Notes: a model not told the origin generated them from the sequence alone. DNA of 64,000 nucleotides from Polynucleobacter sp. 80A-SIGWE (GCF_018882295.1 NZ_JACVOR010000001.1:62001-126000), one strand, 5' to 3'; numbered from the stretch's first letter, positions 7,410 through 16,154 are shown. Program-made: numbers and translations.

Positions 7410-8025
7410 TAATAAATAATTTGGGTACGCGCAGATCCCAATAAATGGCAGCTGCGCGTAATCCAAAAATAGCGAGCATACAAATCACCGATCCCTCGAG
7501 CGTGTACTCGGGAAAGAAATTCAAAATTAGAATGTAAATGCAGCAGCCCAAAGTCACTGGGATCGCATAGAGCTCATGCGACATGAGTAAGGTTTTTCTA
7601 CCGGCCAAGACATCGCGCAACAAGCCACCACCAATCGCAGTAACCACTCCCAAGATTACTGGCGCTACTGGCAGACCGAATCCCAAGTTCCAAGCCTTGT
7701 CAGCCCCCTGAATTCCAAACAAAGCCGCGCCCAGGCCATCGATGTAGAGCATCCAGCGATAAATCTGTGGCTGCGTAAAAAAAGATTCCGCTACGAAAGT
7801 AATAATGCATGCACCCAATGCAACCCAAATATAAATTTGCGCAATGGACCAAAATGCAGGCACATCCAAAATGATGTCACGCAGAGTTCCACCGCCAATC
7901 GCGGTAATCACCCCTAGAACTAGTACGCCAAAAAGATCCACGCCTCGATCGGCAATAGCTAGAACACCTGTTACCGCAAATGCGATGGTGGCAATAATGC
8001 CAATCCAGAAATTAATTTGATCCAT
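7396..8025 (-). CDS. TRIC/UPF0126 family membrane channel (YicG/YadS-like)
   Basis: 209 aa with about seven membrane helices and an internal duplication. The two halves each carry the diagnostic glycine motif, VITAIGGGTLRD (about 39-50) and VTAIGGGLLRD (about 128-138). Bacterial TRIC homologues form trimeric cation (K+) channels in the inner membrane. It faces the gamma-glutamyltransferase-like gene and overlaps its end by 14 bp, with no room for a terminator between them. Confidence 0.9.
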   Translation of the reverse strand: MDQINFWIGIIATIAFAVTGVLAIADRGVDLFGVLVLGVITAIGGGTLRDIILDVPAFWSIAQIYIWVALGACIITFVAESFFTQPQIYRWMLYIDGLGAALFGIQGADKAWNLGFGLPVAPVILGVVTAIGGGLLRDVLAGRKTLLMSHELYAIPVTLGCCIYILILNFFPEYTLEGSVICMLAIFGLRAAAIYWDLRVPKLFITKTR

Positions 8026-8106
8026 AGCATCTAGTCTAAATCACCGACACCAGCCAATCAATGAAGTCCTCAATATACTGAGGGCAATGCCATCAAGGAA
8101 TCTTTC

Positions 8107-8787
8107 ATGAAAACTCAGCTCTATAGTTTTTGGCGCAGCTCAGCAGCCTTTCGGGTGCGTATTGCTCTTAACTTAAAAGGGCTTGATTACAATGTGATCC
8201 CGGTCAATATCGTTAAAAATGGAGGCATCCAAACTGCTGGCGAATACGCCAACAAAAATCCCAATCGCTTAGTACCCCTCTATTCCGATGGCACTCACAA
8301 CATTCACCAATCTCTTGCCATCATTGAATATATCGAAGAGGTTCAACCCAATCCCCCACTATTACCCGAGACCGCAATTGATCGAGCCTGGGTACGTTCA
8401 TTAGCGATGGATATCGCGATTGATGTTCACCCGCTTGGCAATGTAAGAGTGTTGCGCTACTTAATCAGGCAATTAGGTCTCAGCATGGAGGCAAAAGATG
8501 ATTGGAACCAACACTGGATTACTTTAGGCTTAACCAGCTTAGAAAAACAATTAAGCTCGGACGCTAGAGTGGGTCGCTTTGCCTATGGCGATCAACCAGG
8601 CTTAATTGATATTTGCTTGGTGCCGCAAATTTTTAATGCGCTCAGCGCAAAGCTCGATATGAGAGCCTATCCAACTCTGATGAAAATATTTAATGAGTGC
8701 ATGAAGCTACCAGCATTTATTGACGCCTCTTGGGAAAAGCAAATCGATGCAGAGGGATCAAACCCCCCTGCTCCACCACAAGAATAA
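8107..8787 (+). CDS. maiA: Maleylacetoacetate isomerase-like glutathione S-transferase (zeta class)
   Basis: 226 aa. Zeta-class GSTs isomerise maleylacetoacetate (or maleylpyruvate) to the fumaryl compound using glutathione. The class signature WRSSAAFRVRIALNLKG (about 9-25) contains the glutathione-activating Ser. NPNRLVPLYSDG and QSLAIIEYIEE form the rest of the glutathione site. The C-terminal domain is all-helical. No homogentisate or gentisate genes are adjacent, so the substrate is inferred from family only. Its last 30 bp overlap the convergent AEC gene. Confidence 0.85.
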   Translation: MKTQLYSFWRSSAAFRVRIALNLKGLDYNVIPVNIVKNGGIQTAGEYANKNPNRLVPLYSDGTHNIHQSLAIIEYIEEVQPNPPLLPETAIDRAWVRSLAMDIAIDVHPLGNVRVLRYLIRQLGLSMEAKDDWNQHWITLGLTSLEKQLSSDARVGRFAYGDQPGLIDICLVPQIFNALSAKLDMRAYPTLMKIFNECMKLPAFIDASWEKQIDAEGSNPPAPPQE

Positions 8788-9687
8788 AGACAGCGTTAAC
8801 AAAGAACCGATTGTGGTTAAAAGCACCACTCGAGAAATCATTCGGCCATCTGCGCTGTAGTACTGCGCCAACATAAATGGTCCCGTACCAGTGGGAAGCG
8901 CTGCCAGTATTACCACTGCACTTACCCACAATGCAGGTAAATCCAAGATTGGTCCGGCTATGAACCAAGCAATGAATGGTTGAATAATTAATTTTGCAAA
9001 ACTAACACCCCATGCCTCTTGCTGAGCTGACTTTTCATTTTGCATCAAAAAGAGTCCGATAGAAACCAACGCACAAGGAGTTGCAGCTGCAGCCAGAAAA
9101 GAAATAACTTGCGCTAATGGGTCATACAAAACTAAATCCGTAGATGACCATAACAAACCTGCCACAGGCGCAACTAGTAATGGATTGGTGCACAGTGACT
9201 TCAGTACGCTCCAAGCAATTTCATGAGATTTTTTGTGAGACTGTATGCCAACTTCAATCAGGACGGTTGCTATAGCAAACATCACAAACACAATAAAAGT
9301 AGAAATGATTGCTGGCGCTAAACCATCCTGACCAAGAGCTAGAACACAGAGCGGAATACCCATATATCCCGTATTGGAGTAAGACGCACTCAAGCCTGAG
9401 AAACTTGCGGCCACTAAATCTCGATTGCGCAACCAACTAACTACCAATACAAGAATAAATACTACCAAGCAACTCAGAAAAAAAGCGGCAATAAAGCCTG
9501 GCTGCCATAGTGTTTGCCAACTACTACTAGAGGCAAATTGAAATAGCTGCGCAGGTAAGGCGAGCCACACTACAAAACGATTTAATTCTATGGATGCGCT
9601 TTCGCCTAATTTGCCTGTACGTCCACAAATATAGCCAATCAGAATGAGAGCAAATACCGGAAAGACGACATTGAAGACGTAGAACAA
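8758..9687 (-). CDS. AEC (auxin efflux carrier) family transporter
   Basis: 309 aa with about ten membrane helices arranged as two five-helix repeats. MFYVFNVVFPVFALILIGY is a typical AEC opening, and ALPTGTGPFMLAQYY near the end matches the conserved C-terminal half. Bacterial members export or exchange carboxylates such as malate or malonate; the substrate is unknown here. The start is a TTG at 9687 without a clear Shine-Dalgarno; no in-frame ATG alternative is seen. It follows the gamma-carbonic anhydrase gene by 20 bp and may be co-transcribed with amt. Confidence 0.85.
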   Translation of the reverse strand: MFYVFNVVFPVFALILIGYICGRTGKLGESASIELNRFVVWLALPAQLFQFASSSSWQTLWQPGFIAAFFLSCLVVFILVLVVSWLRNRDLVAASFSGLSASYSNTGYMGIPLCVLALGQDGLAPAIISTFIVFVMFAIATVLIEVGIQSHKKSHEIAWSVLKSLCTNPLLVAPVAGLLWSSTDLVLYDPLAQVISFLAAAATPCALVSIGLFLMQNEKSAQQEAWGVSFAKLIIQPFIAWFIAGPILDLPALWVSAVVILAALPTGTGPFMLAQYYSADGRMISRVVLLTTIGSLLTLSLFLWWSRGV

Positions 9688-9707
9688 TTTAGGCGTGCTT
9701 TTTTAAA

Positions 9708-10232
9708 TCAGGCAATTTTCTTCAGAGTCTGCTGGTAGCGCTGTGCATTCTTGATATAGCGACCGGCAATATCTTGAATGCCAGCAATCTGCTCTGGACT
9801 TAGCGTCTTCACTGCCTTAGCAGGTGAACCCAAAATCATTGAACCATCTGGAAATTCTTTACCCTCGGTAACTAATGCGCCAGCACCTACTAAACAGTTC
9901 TTGCCGATTTTGGCGCCATTCAAAATCACAGCGCCAATACCAATCAAACTTCCATCGCCGACATGACAACCATGCAGCATCACTTGGTGGCCAACGGTGA
10001 CATTTTTGCCAATGATGAGAGGATAGCCAGGGTCCGTATGCAGAATTGAAGCATCTTGCACATTACTGCCCTCGCCAATTTGAATCAGATCGTTATCACC
10101 ACGGATAACTACTTTGGGCCACACGCTCGCATTTTTATGCAGCTCGACCCTGCCGATAACTTCCGCGCTCTCGGCAACCCAAGCTCCCTCGTCTAAGCGG
10201 GGAGTATTTCCATCTAGTTCAAATATAGCCAT
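9708..10232 (-). CDS. Gamma-carbonic anhydrase family protein (YrdA/PaaY-like)
   Basis: 174 aa left-handed beta-helix of hexapeptide repeats. The three zinc-ligand histidines of the gamma class are present as His65 (ILHTDPG), His82 (VGHQV) and His87 (LHGCH). The family includes true carbonic anhydrases and thioesterase-like or uncharacterised members, so catalysis is not certain. The ATG at 10232 is preferred; an in-frame GTG lies one codon upstream. The start codon sits in one arm of a 12-bp inverted repeat (10221-10259). It lies 35 bp downstream of amt, probably in the same transcript. Confidence 0.85.
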   Translation of the reverse strand: MAIFELDGNTPRLDEGAWVAESAEVIGRVELHKNASVWPKVVIRGDNDLIQIGEGSNVQDASILHTDPGYPLIIGKNVTVGHQVMLHGCHVGDGSLIGIGAVILNGAKIGKNCLVGAGALVTEGKEFPDGSMILGSPAKAVKTLSPEQIAGIQDIAGRYIKNAQRYQQTLKKIA

Positions 10233-10259
10233 CACTCATTATAGGTAATGGCTATATTT
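10221..10259 (-). promoter_or_regulatory. Hairpin enclosing the start codon of the gamma-carbonic anhydrase gene
   Basis: AAATATAGCCAT at 10221-10232 and ATGGCTATATTT at 10248-10259 are perfect 12-bp inverted arms around a 15-nt loop. In the reverse-strand mRNA the 3' arm contains the ATG and the next three codons, so folding would bury the initiation site. No U-run follows, so it is not an ordinary terminator of amt. Confidence 0.6.
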
Positions 10260-10267
10260 AAGAAAGC

Positions 10268-11470
10268 CTACCAGTTCGGCTCACGATCAGGAGTGGAAGA
10301 AATCCGGTGAATACTCAAATCAGCACCTTCAAACTCTTCCTCTTGCGACATCCGGATACCTAAAACAGCCTTGAGCAATCCGTAGACCACAAAGCCACTA
10401 ACAAGCGCGATAGCAACTCCTAAGCCACTTCCAATTAACTGGCCTAAGAAAGTCACACCACCAATACCGCCCAGTGCTTTGGCTCCGAAAATACCTGCAG
10501 CCAGTCCTCCCCACAAACCGCATAGGCCATGAAGAGGCCAGACTCCCAATACATCATCAATCTTCCAGCGATTTTGGACCAAGGTAAACATATATACAAA
10601 GAGAGCACCAGCAATTAAGCCAACCACTAAGGCGCCCATCGGATGCATTAAATCTGATCCTGCGCAAACTGCAACCAAGCCAGCTAAAGGACCGTTGTAA
10701 GTAAAGCCCGGATCGTTACGACCAATAATCCATGCAGCTAAAGTACCTCCAACCATCGCCATCAAAGAATTCATTGCCACTAAGCCGCTGACCTTATCAA
10801 TAGTCTGGGCACTCATAACGTTAAATCCAAACCAACCTACCGCCAAAATCCAAGCACCCAATGCCAAGAACGGAATGCTTGAAGGTGGATGGGCTGCAAC
10901 GTTGCCATCTTTGGTATAGCGGCCACGACGTGCACCCAAAAGAATCACCGCTGGTAAAGCGATCCAACCGCCAACCGCGTGCACTACAACGGATCCCGCG
11001 AAGTCATGAAACTCTTCACCAGTAAGTGACTTGATCCACGCTTGGATACCGTAATGCTGATTCCAGGCAATACCCTCAAAGAAGGGGTAGATGAAGCCAA
11101 CCAGAATAAAAGTGGCAATTAATTGAGGATTAAACTTCGCGCGCTCAGCAATACCGCCAGAGATGATTGCCGGAATAGCAGCAGCAAAGGTCAGCAAGAA
11201 AAAGAATTTAACTAGTTCATAGCCATTTTTCTCGGCCAATAATTCAGCGCCAGAGAAAAAATCTACGCCATAGGCAATGCTGTAGCCAATAAAGAAATAA
11301 GCAATGGTTGACACTGCAAAATCGACCAAGATTTTGACCAAAGCATTGACTTGGTTCTTTTTACGAACAGTCCCAAGCTCCAGAAATGCAAACCCCGCAT
11401 GCATAGCCAGCACCATGATGGCGCCAAGCAAAATAAATAAGACATCGCTGCCTGATTTCAAAGTTTCCAC
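10268..11470 (-). CDS. amt: Ammonium transporter (Amt/MEP/Rh family)
   Basis: 400 aa from the GTG at 11470, which has AGGGGG seven bases upstream. A longer frame starting at ATG 11530 adds 20 hydrophilic residues, lacks a ribosome-binding site and begins 4 bp from an NtrC-like dyad, so I reject it. Eleven membrane helices are expected. Family marks include HAGFAFLELGTVR, GGIAERAKF, HAVGGW (first pore His), DPGFTYNGPLAGLVAVCAG and the second pore His in LHGLCGLWGG. It conducts NH3 or NH4+ across the inner membrane. A PII gene (glnK), a frequent partner, is not adjacent. Confidence 0.93.
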   Translation of the reverse strand: METLKSGSDVLFILLGAIMVLAMHAGFAFLELGTVRKKNQVNALVKILVDFAVSTIAYFFIGYSIAYGVDFFSGAELLAEKNGYELVKFFFLLTFAAAIPAIISGGIAERAKFNPQLIATFILVGFIYPFFEGIAWNQHYGIQAWIKSLTGEEFHDFAGSVVVHAVGGWIALPAVILLGARRGRYTKDGNVAAHPPSSIPFLALGAWILAVGWFGFNVMSAQTIDKVSGLVAMNSLMAMVGGTLAAWIIGRNDPGFTYNGPLAGLVAVCAGSDLMHPMGALVVGLIAGALFVYMFTLVQNRWKIDDVLGVWPLHGLCGLWGGLAAGIFGAKALGGIGGVTFLGQLIGSGLGVAIALVSGFVVYGLLKAVLGIRMSQEEEFEGADLSIHRISSTPDREPNW

Positions 11471-11533
11471 TGAAATACCCCCTATGTTTTTTGCATCATT
11501 ATGGGGAATATTAAGACCGAATTTGGGCATAAG

Positions 11534-11550
11534 TGCACTTATTTAGTGCA
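11534..11550. promoter_or_regulatory. NtrC-type dyad upstream of amt
   Basis: TGCAC-N7-GTGCA, a 17-bp dyad with the geometry of the enterobacterial NtrC consensus, lies between amt and the divergent 11608 gene. An ammonium transporter is a classic NtrC target. I see no convincing sigma54 GG-N10-GC element on the amt side, so binding is inferred from sequence and context only. Confidence 0.4.
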
Positions 11551-11607
11551 ATTTAATGCTCTTAATATGGTTTATTATCAAATTTACATACACCCAAGGG
11601 AGAACCC

Positions 11608-11970
11608 ATGAAAAAAGTTTTAGTTCTATTGGCCGCCTTAGGCGCATTTTCTGGCTTAGTACAAGCTCAAGAAAAAATTCAGGTATTGAGCACACAAGAG
11701 CTCGTGAATGTCTGCAAATTGCCAGCTAGCCCAGAATCTCGTAGCTTTTGCGTAGGCTACACAACAGCTATTTACGACACGTATTTGTCTACACGTCATC
11801 CACAGCGCGCTAAGCCTTTCATTTGCGTAAAACAACCAGCGCCGTCACGCGATGAAGTTATTGGTGATTTTGTAAAATTCGCTCAATCCAATCAACAAAC
11901 TGCTGATAAACCAGCATCCGGTGTTTTCTTGGGCTTCTTGGCAGCACGCTTTCCTTGCGCCAAAAAATAA
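11608..11970 (+). CDS. Small periplasmic Rap1a/Tai-like protein
   Basis: 120 aa with GGGAG eight bases before the ATG. A signal peptide ends at VQA (residue 20). Four cysteines (36, 48, 73, 117) are spaced as in Rap1a/Tai domain proteins: VNVCKL, RSFCVGYTTAIYD, PFICVK and the terminal ARFPC. The founding members are immunity proteins against type VI amidase toxins, but many are orphan periplasmic proteins. No toxin gene is adjacent. The match is by motif spacing; family membership is likely and function unknown. Confidence 0.65.
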   Translation: MKKVLVLLAALGAFSGLVQAQEKIQVLSTQELVNVCKLPASPESRSFCVGYTTAIYDTYLSTRHPQRAKPFICVKQPAPSRDEVIGDFVKFAQSNQQTADKPASGVFLGFLAARFPCAKK

Positions 11971-12020
11971 TTCAAAACATTTAGTCAATTCAATATTTAA
12001 AGAAACAAGGAACAGTTGAT

Positions 12021-12308
12021 ATGAAAAAAATTATCGCTATTACTGCCGCAACCCTAGCAATCGCAGGTTGCTCAAACATGAGCAACACTGAGCAACGCAC
12101 TTTATCTGGCGCTGGCATCGGTGCAGCTGCAGGTGCAGTTGGCACAGCCATTTTCCACGGCAACCCAATCTGGGGCGCAGTTGGTGGCGCAGCAGTTGGT
12201 GCAGCATCTGGTTACGCTTATGATGCCTACAAAAAAGAGCAGGCCTCTCAGTACAACTCTGGTTACAACGCTGGAAAAAATAATCAGCCTGCTAATGCTC
12301 CCCAGTAA
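12021..12308 (+). CDS. Glycine-zipper lipoprotein
   Basis: 95 aa. Residues 1-16 are a lipoprotein signal ending in the lipobox LAIAGC, so Cys17 should be acylated. The middle (about 30-66) is a glycine/alanine zipper (GAGIGAAAGAVGTAIFHG, then GGAAVGAASGYAYDAY) like the 2TM glycine-zipper domain of small outer-membrane lipoproteins. The tail is hydrophilic and Asn-rich. It follows the Rap1a-like gene by 50 bp, probably in the same transcript, and ends before a bidirectional terminator. Confidence 0.8.
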   Translation: MKKIIAITAATLAIAGCSNMSNTEQRTLSGAGIGAAAGAVGTAIFHGNPIWGAVGGAAVGAASGYAYDAYKKEQASQYNSGYNAGKNNQPANAPQ

Positions 12309-12354
12309 TTTCTAGGAAGCTTGCAGACTAGATTAGATCTAGCGGCGGAAAAAT

Positions 12355-12390
12355 AAAAAACCCGACTTGTGTAATGCAAGTCGGGTTTTT
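12355..12390. terminator. Bidirectional intrinsic terminator
   Basis: A stem CCCGACTTG / CAAGTCGGG with a 7-nt loop is flanked by A6 and T5, so the A and T runs extend the stem and give U-tails both ways. It separates the lipoprotein gene from convergent htpG. Confidence 0.9.
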
Positions 12391-12407
12391 CTTTGGGCTC
12401 TTGAGAA

Positions 12408-14309
12408 TTACGAAAGCAAGAGTTGGTTAATACGTTTCACATAAGCAGCCGGATCATTCAACTGACCACCCTCAGCCAAGAGGGCTTGATCAAATAAGAC
12501 CTGGGTCCACTCATCAAAATGCTGGTCGTCAGCTTTCAACTTCTGCAGCAAAGGATGCTCGGGATTAATCTCCAGAATAGGCTTGGTATCAGGCGCTTGT
12601 TGACCCGCAGCTTTTAGCATGCGCAATAAATTACCGGAGAGCTCGTTCTCATCAGAAACTAAACATGCTGGAGAATCCGTTAGGCGGAAAGTCACGCGCA
12701 CATCTTTAACCCTGTCTTCCAGGGCCGCTTTCATACGATCGAGCAAGTCCTTAAAATTCTTCTCAGTTTCTTCGTGCTCTTTCTTTTCTTTCTCATCGCT
12801 GAGATTGCCAAGATCAAGACCGCCTTTAGCGACTGAGGTCATTTGCTTGCCATCAAACTCGGTGAAGAAAGAAAGCATCCATTCGTCTACTCGATCGGAC
12901 AGCAACAAGACTTCGACGCCCTTCTTGCGGAAGATCTCTAAATGCGGGCTGTTTTTAGCGGCATTAAAAGTATCACCAGTAACGTAGTAAATCTTGTCCT
13001 GACCTTCTTTCATACGAGAAATATATTCAGCCAAGGAAACAGTTTGATCCGCAGAGTCATTATGCGTACTCGCAAAACGTAAGAGTTTTAAGATGCGCTC
13101 TTGATTTGCTTGATCCTCACCAACGCCCTCTTTAAGCACTTGTCCAAACTGAGTCCAGAAGGTGCGGTATTTTTCTTTCTTGGCCTCATCATCACTATTA
13201 GCCAAATCTTCCAACATGCTCAACACACGCTTGGTAGAGCTTTCTCGAATGATTTTGACATCACGTGATTCCTGCAAAATTTCACGGGAGACATTTAAAG
13301 GCAAGTCTGTCGAATCAATTACACCAGTAACAAAACGCAGATACATCGGCATTAATTGCTCGGCCTCATCCATGATGAATACCCGCTTCACGTATAACTT
13401 GATACCACCGCGTTTGTTGCGATCCCACAAATCGAATGGAGCACGTGCTGGTACATATAACAGTTGCGTAAACTCACTACGCCCTTCAACTCGATTTAGT
13501 GAATAGCACAAGGGATTTTCGTAATCATGTGACAAGTGCTTATAAAAATCGTCGTACTGCTCTTCAGTGATTTCAGACTTTGAGCGAGCCCATAAAGCGC
13601 TGGATTGATTAATGCTCTCGAGCTCATCCTTGATGACTTGCTCTTTTTTATCTGCATCCCACTCTTCTTTATTCATCTGAATAGGCAAAGAGATGTGATC
13701 GGAATACTTACGAATAATTGACTTGAGTTTATGGGTTGAGAGGAAATCATCCTCACCTTCACGAAGATGCATCGTGATGGATGTCCCACGCTGTGGGCAG
13801 TCAATGCTTTCGACTGTAAATTCGCCAGAGCCATCAGACTCCCAACGAACACCATCAGAAGCTGGCAAGCCTGCTCGACGAGTCTCAACGGCAATGCGGT
13901 CAGCAACAATAAAGGCTGAGTAGAAACCCACACCAAACTGACCAATGAGAGCAGCATCTTTTTGCTGGTCGCCTGAGAGCTTGGAGAAAAATTCTTTTGT
14001 GCCAGAGCGAGCGATAGTTCCTAAGTTAGAAATCACTTCTTCGCGGCTCATACCAATTCCATTATCAGAAATGGTGACAGTTCTAGCGGCTTTATCAAAA
14101 CTGACTTTGATCTTCAGATCAGGATCATCGCCATACCAATCGGGATGCTCGATTCCCTCAAAGCGGAGTTTGTCTGAAGCATCAGACGCATTAGAGATCA
14201 ACTCACGGAGAAAGATTTCCTTGTTCGAATACAAGGAATGAATCATCAGTTGTAAAAGTTGTTTTACCTCGGCTTGAAAGCCTAAAGTTTCTTTACTGGC
14301 TACAGGCAT
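12408..14309 (-). CDS. htpG: Chaperone protein HtpG (bacterial Hsp90)
   Basis: 633 aa, the usual HtpG length. The N-terminal GHKL ATPase domain shows [16 protein letters not shown] (about 30-45), DNGIGM, and [11 protein letters not shown] (ATP lid region). Middle and C-terminal dimerisation domains follow. The cytosolic homodimer remodels client proteins in an ATP-dependent cycle. A good match to a heat-shock sigma32 promoter lies 45-72 bp upstream of the ATG, fitting heat induction. Confidence 0.97.
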   Translation of the reverse strand: MPVASKETLGFQAEVKQLLQLMIHSLYSNKEIFLRELISNASDASDKLRFEGIEHPDWYGDDPDLKIKVSFDKAARTVTISDNGIGMSREEVISNLGTIARSGTKEFFSKLSGDQQKDAALIGQFGVGFYSAFIVADRIAVETRRAGLPASDGVRWESDGSGEFTVESIDCPQRGTSITMHLREGEDDFLSTHKLKSIIRKYSDHISLPIQMNKEEWDADKKEQVIKDELESINQSSALWARSKSEITEEQYDDFYKHLSHDYENPLCYSLNRVEGRSEFTQLLYVPARAPFDLWDRNKRGGIKLYVKRVFIMDEAEQLMPMYLRFVTGVIDSTDLPLNVSREILQESRDVKIIRESSTKRVLSMLEDLANSDDEAKKEKYRTFWTQFGQVLKEGVGEDQANQERILKLLRFASTHNDSADQTVSLAEYISRMKEGQDKIYYVTGDTFNAAKNSPHLEIFRKKGVEVLLLSDRVDEWMLSFFTEFDGKQMTSVAKGGLDLGNLSDEKEKKEHEETEKNFKDLLDRMKAALEDRVKDVRVTFRLTDSPACLVSDENELSGNLLRMLKAAGQQAPDTKPILEINPEHPLLQKLKADDQHFDEWTQVLFDQALLAEGGQLNDPAAYVKRINQLLLS

Positions 14310-14341
14310 GCGTATTTCCTCTTCCCTCTTAATGAATGAAC

Positions 14342-14366
14342 ATAACCCCCAGTAATTGGGGGTTAT
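14342..14366. promoter_or_regulatory. Dyad overlapping the htpG -10 region
   Basis: ATAACCCCC at 14342-14350 and GGGGGTTAT at 14358-14366 are perfect inverted arms. One arm contains most of the sigma32 -10 box. A transcript from that promoter would start inside the dyad and carry only half of it, so the repeat would act on DNA (operator-like), or as a hairpin only in read-through RNA from the rhodanese gene. Confidence 0.4.
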
Positions 14367-14381
14367 TTAATGGATTTCAAG
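14354..14381 (-). promoter_or_regulatory. Sigma32 (RpoH) heat-shock promoter of htpG
   Basis: The reverse strand reads CTTGAA (14381-14376), a 14-bp spacer, then CCCCAATT (14361-14354). This compares with the known sigma32 consensus CTTGAA-N11-16-CCCCATnT, so one position of the -10 core differs. It sits between the rhodanese stop and the htpG start. Confidence 0.75.
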
Positions 14382-14399
14382 ATCTAGGAAATGGGAAAT

Positions 14400-14810
14400 T
14401 TAGCCAGAATGTGGTTTTGAATGCTTCTCTGCTACGGGCAATTCAGCCTTTTTCCAAGCGCTAAAGCCTCCCTCTAAATGGCAAATTCCGGGGACCCCCA
14501 TCCTTTGGAGGGCTTCTGTCGCTAGAGCGGAGCGCCATGCAGATGCGCAATAGAGCACTAAACGCTTACCTTCTCCAAAAACAGGCTTGTAATAGGGGCT
14601 GTCTGGGTCAACCCAAAATTCCAGCATCCCCCGGGGCGCATGAATCGCATTGGGAATCATGCCATCGCGCTCCAACTCCCTCACATCCCGAATATCTACA
14701 AAAACTGTATTTTGATCATCTAGGAGTTTTTGCGCTTGTTCCAATGGAACGGTCTCAATTTGCGCCATCGCATTTGCAATTAATTCTTGATAACCTAATT
14801 TCAATTTCAT
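14400..14810 (-). CDS. Rhodanese-like domain protein
   Basis: 136 aa from the ATG at 14810, which has GGAG six bases upstream; a TTG one codon earlier is in frame. A single rhodanese domain shows VFVDIRDVRE (about 36-45), GMIPNAIHAPRGML and the active-site Cys88 in VLYCASAWRSALA, followed by GFSAWKKAELPV. Single-domain rhodaneses carry sulfane sulfur as a cysteine persulfide in the cytoplasm. The loop CASAWRS differs from thiosulfate- or arsenate-type loops, so the physiological sulfur donor is unknown. Confidence 0.87.
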   Translation of the reverse strand: MKLKLGYQELIANAMAQIETVPLEQAQKLLDDQNTVFVDIRDVRELERDGMIPNAIHAPRGMLEFWVDPDSPYYKPVFGEGKRLVLYCASAWRSALATEALQRMGVPGICHLEGGFSAWKKAELPVAEKHSKPHSG

Positions 14811-14891
14811 CAAAATCTCCTAAATTGCTAACACTTCTAATGTATTAGCTTTATGCCTATTCTGGCAGGCTTGCCCTGCTAATATGTATAT

Positions 14892-16154
14892 ATGAACTTT
14901 ACCCCTACAGAGCTTGGTGCAAGCATTATTTTTGCCATAGCGGTGCTGCATACTTTTTGCACTGCGTATTTTGAAACGCTTGCCAAAAAATCTCCAAGGC
15001 ATGCCGGTCTATGGCACCTCCTAGGTGAAGTAGAAATCGTCTTTGGATTTTGGGCAGCAATACTGATTATTTTTATGTGGCTTGCAAATGATTTAGCCAC
15101 AGCAAAAGAGTACGCCAACAAGCGGAACTTCACAGAACCACTATTTGTTTTTGCCATCATGGTCGTTGCGGGTAGCAAACCTATTTTGCATTTCGCCACC
15201 CAAATTCTTCACAAGTTAGGTCAGGGATTGCAATTGGTATTCCGCACCAAGCAAGCTCCAACCCTATATTTCCTAACCCTTAGCATCACCCCCTTACTAG
15301 GCTCACTCATTACTGAGCCTGCAGCAATGACACTGGCGGCATTCTTATTGCGAGACTTGGTCTATCGCCATAAATGCTCCACCCCACTTTTGTTTGGCAC
15401 CCTAGGCGTGTTGTTCGTCAATATCTCAATTGGCGGCACGCTGACTAATTTCGCTGCACCACCAGTACTCATGGTGGCCTCAACCTGGGGTTGGGATAGC
15501 GCATTCATGTTTGCCAACTTTGGGCATGAGGCGACGATCGCTATTTTTGTCAATGCAACAATTGCAACACTGCTCTTTCATAAGCAACTCATTGAACCTA
15601 CGAGCAAATCTGATCACGTTCGTATTCCGCTAGCTATTACAGCAATTCATTTACTCTTTTTGCTGGGCATTGTGGTCTTCGCGCATGACCCAGTGATTTT
15701 CATGTGGCTCTTGCTATTTTTTATTGGCTACACGACTGCTTATCCAAAACATCAAAGTCCACTCATTTTGCGCGAAGCTTTGCTAGTGGGATTCTTCTTG
15801 GGTGGATTAGTTGTCTTGGGTGCACTCCAAGGATGGTGGCTTCAACCGATTCTTGAAACCATGAGTCCTACTGCGGTTTTCTATGGCAGCCTGGCATTAA
15901 CTGCGATTACCGACAATGCGGCGCTCACGTATTTGGGGTCACTAGTACAAGGTACTTCACCAGAATTCAAGCTAGCCTTAGTTGGCGGTGCGGTGGCAGG
16001 CGGCGGCTTAACCGTCATTGCCAACGCCCCAAACCCGGCTGGACTAGCTATTTTGCGCAGTTATTTCCCGAATGCAGCCGTTTCTGCAGGATTACTGTTT
16101 GTAGCTGCCATTCCACCAACCATTGTTGCGATTCTGGCTCTACGTCTGCTCTAA
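14892..16154 (+). CDS. Putative Na+/H+ antiporter (Na_H_antiport_3-like)
   Basis: 420 aa polytopic membrane protein with about eleven to twelve helices. Recognisable stretches are ITPLLGSLITEPAAMTLAAFLL (about 136-157, given only in part elsewhere), NISIGGTLTNFAAPPVLMV, and LTAITDNAALTYLGSL near residue 340. The TEPAA and TDNAA motifs in opposed halves resemble the ion-site loops of arsenite permease-fold (ArsB/NhaD) antiporters. The annotation as antiporter is by family resemblance; the transported ion is not proven. It stands alone between divergent rhodanese and the miaB run. Confidence 0.75.
   Translation: MNFTPTELGASIIFAIAVLHTFCTAYFETLAKKSPRHAGLWHLLGEVEIVFGFWAAILIIFMWLANDLATAKEYANKRNFTEPLFVFAIMVVAGSKPILHFATQILHKLGQGLQLVFRTKQAPTLYFLTLSITPLLGSLITEPAAMTLAAFLLRDLVYRHKCSTPLLFGTLGVLFVNISIGGTLTNFAAPPVLMVASTWGWDSAFMFANFGHEATIAIFVNATIATLLFHKQLIEPTSKSDHVRIPLAITAIHLLFLLGIVVFAHDPVIFMWLLLFFIGYTTAYPKHQSPLILREALLVGFFLGGLVVLGALQGWWLQPILETMSPTAVFYGSLALTAITDNAALTYLGSLVQGTSPEFKLALVGGAVAGGGLTVIANAPNPAGLAILRSYFPNAAVSAGLLFVAAIPPTIVAILALRLL

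Noticed and set aside
11471..11530. 20-residue N-terminal extension of the ammonium transporter
   Set aside because: No ribosome-binding site, overlap with a regulatory dyad region, and a much better GTG start downstream.
14342..14366. Intrinsic terminator of the rhodanese gene
   Set aside because: Strong stem but no U-run on the reverse strand, and it coincides with the heat-shock -10 box; operator or incidental hairpin is favoured.
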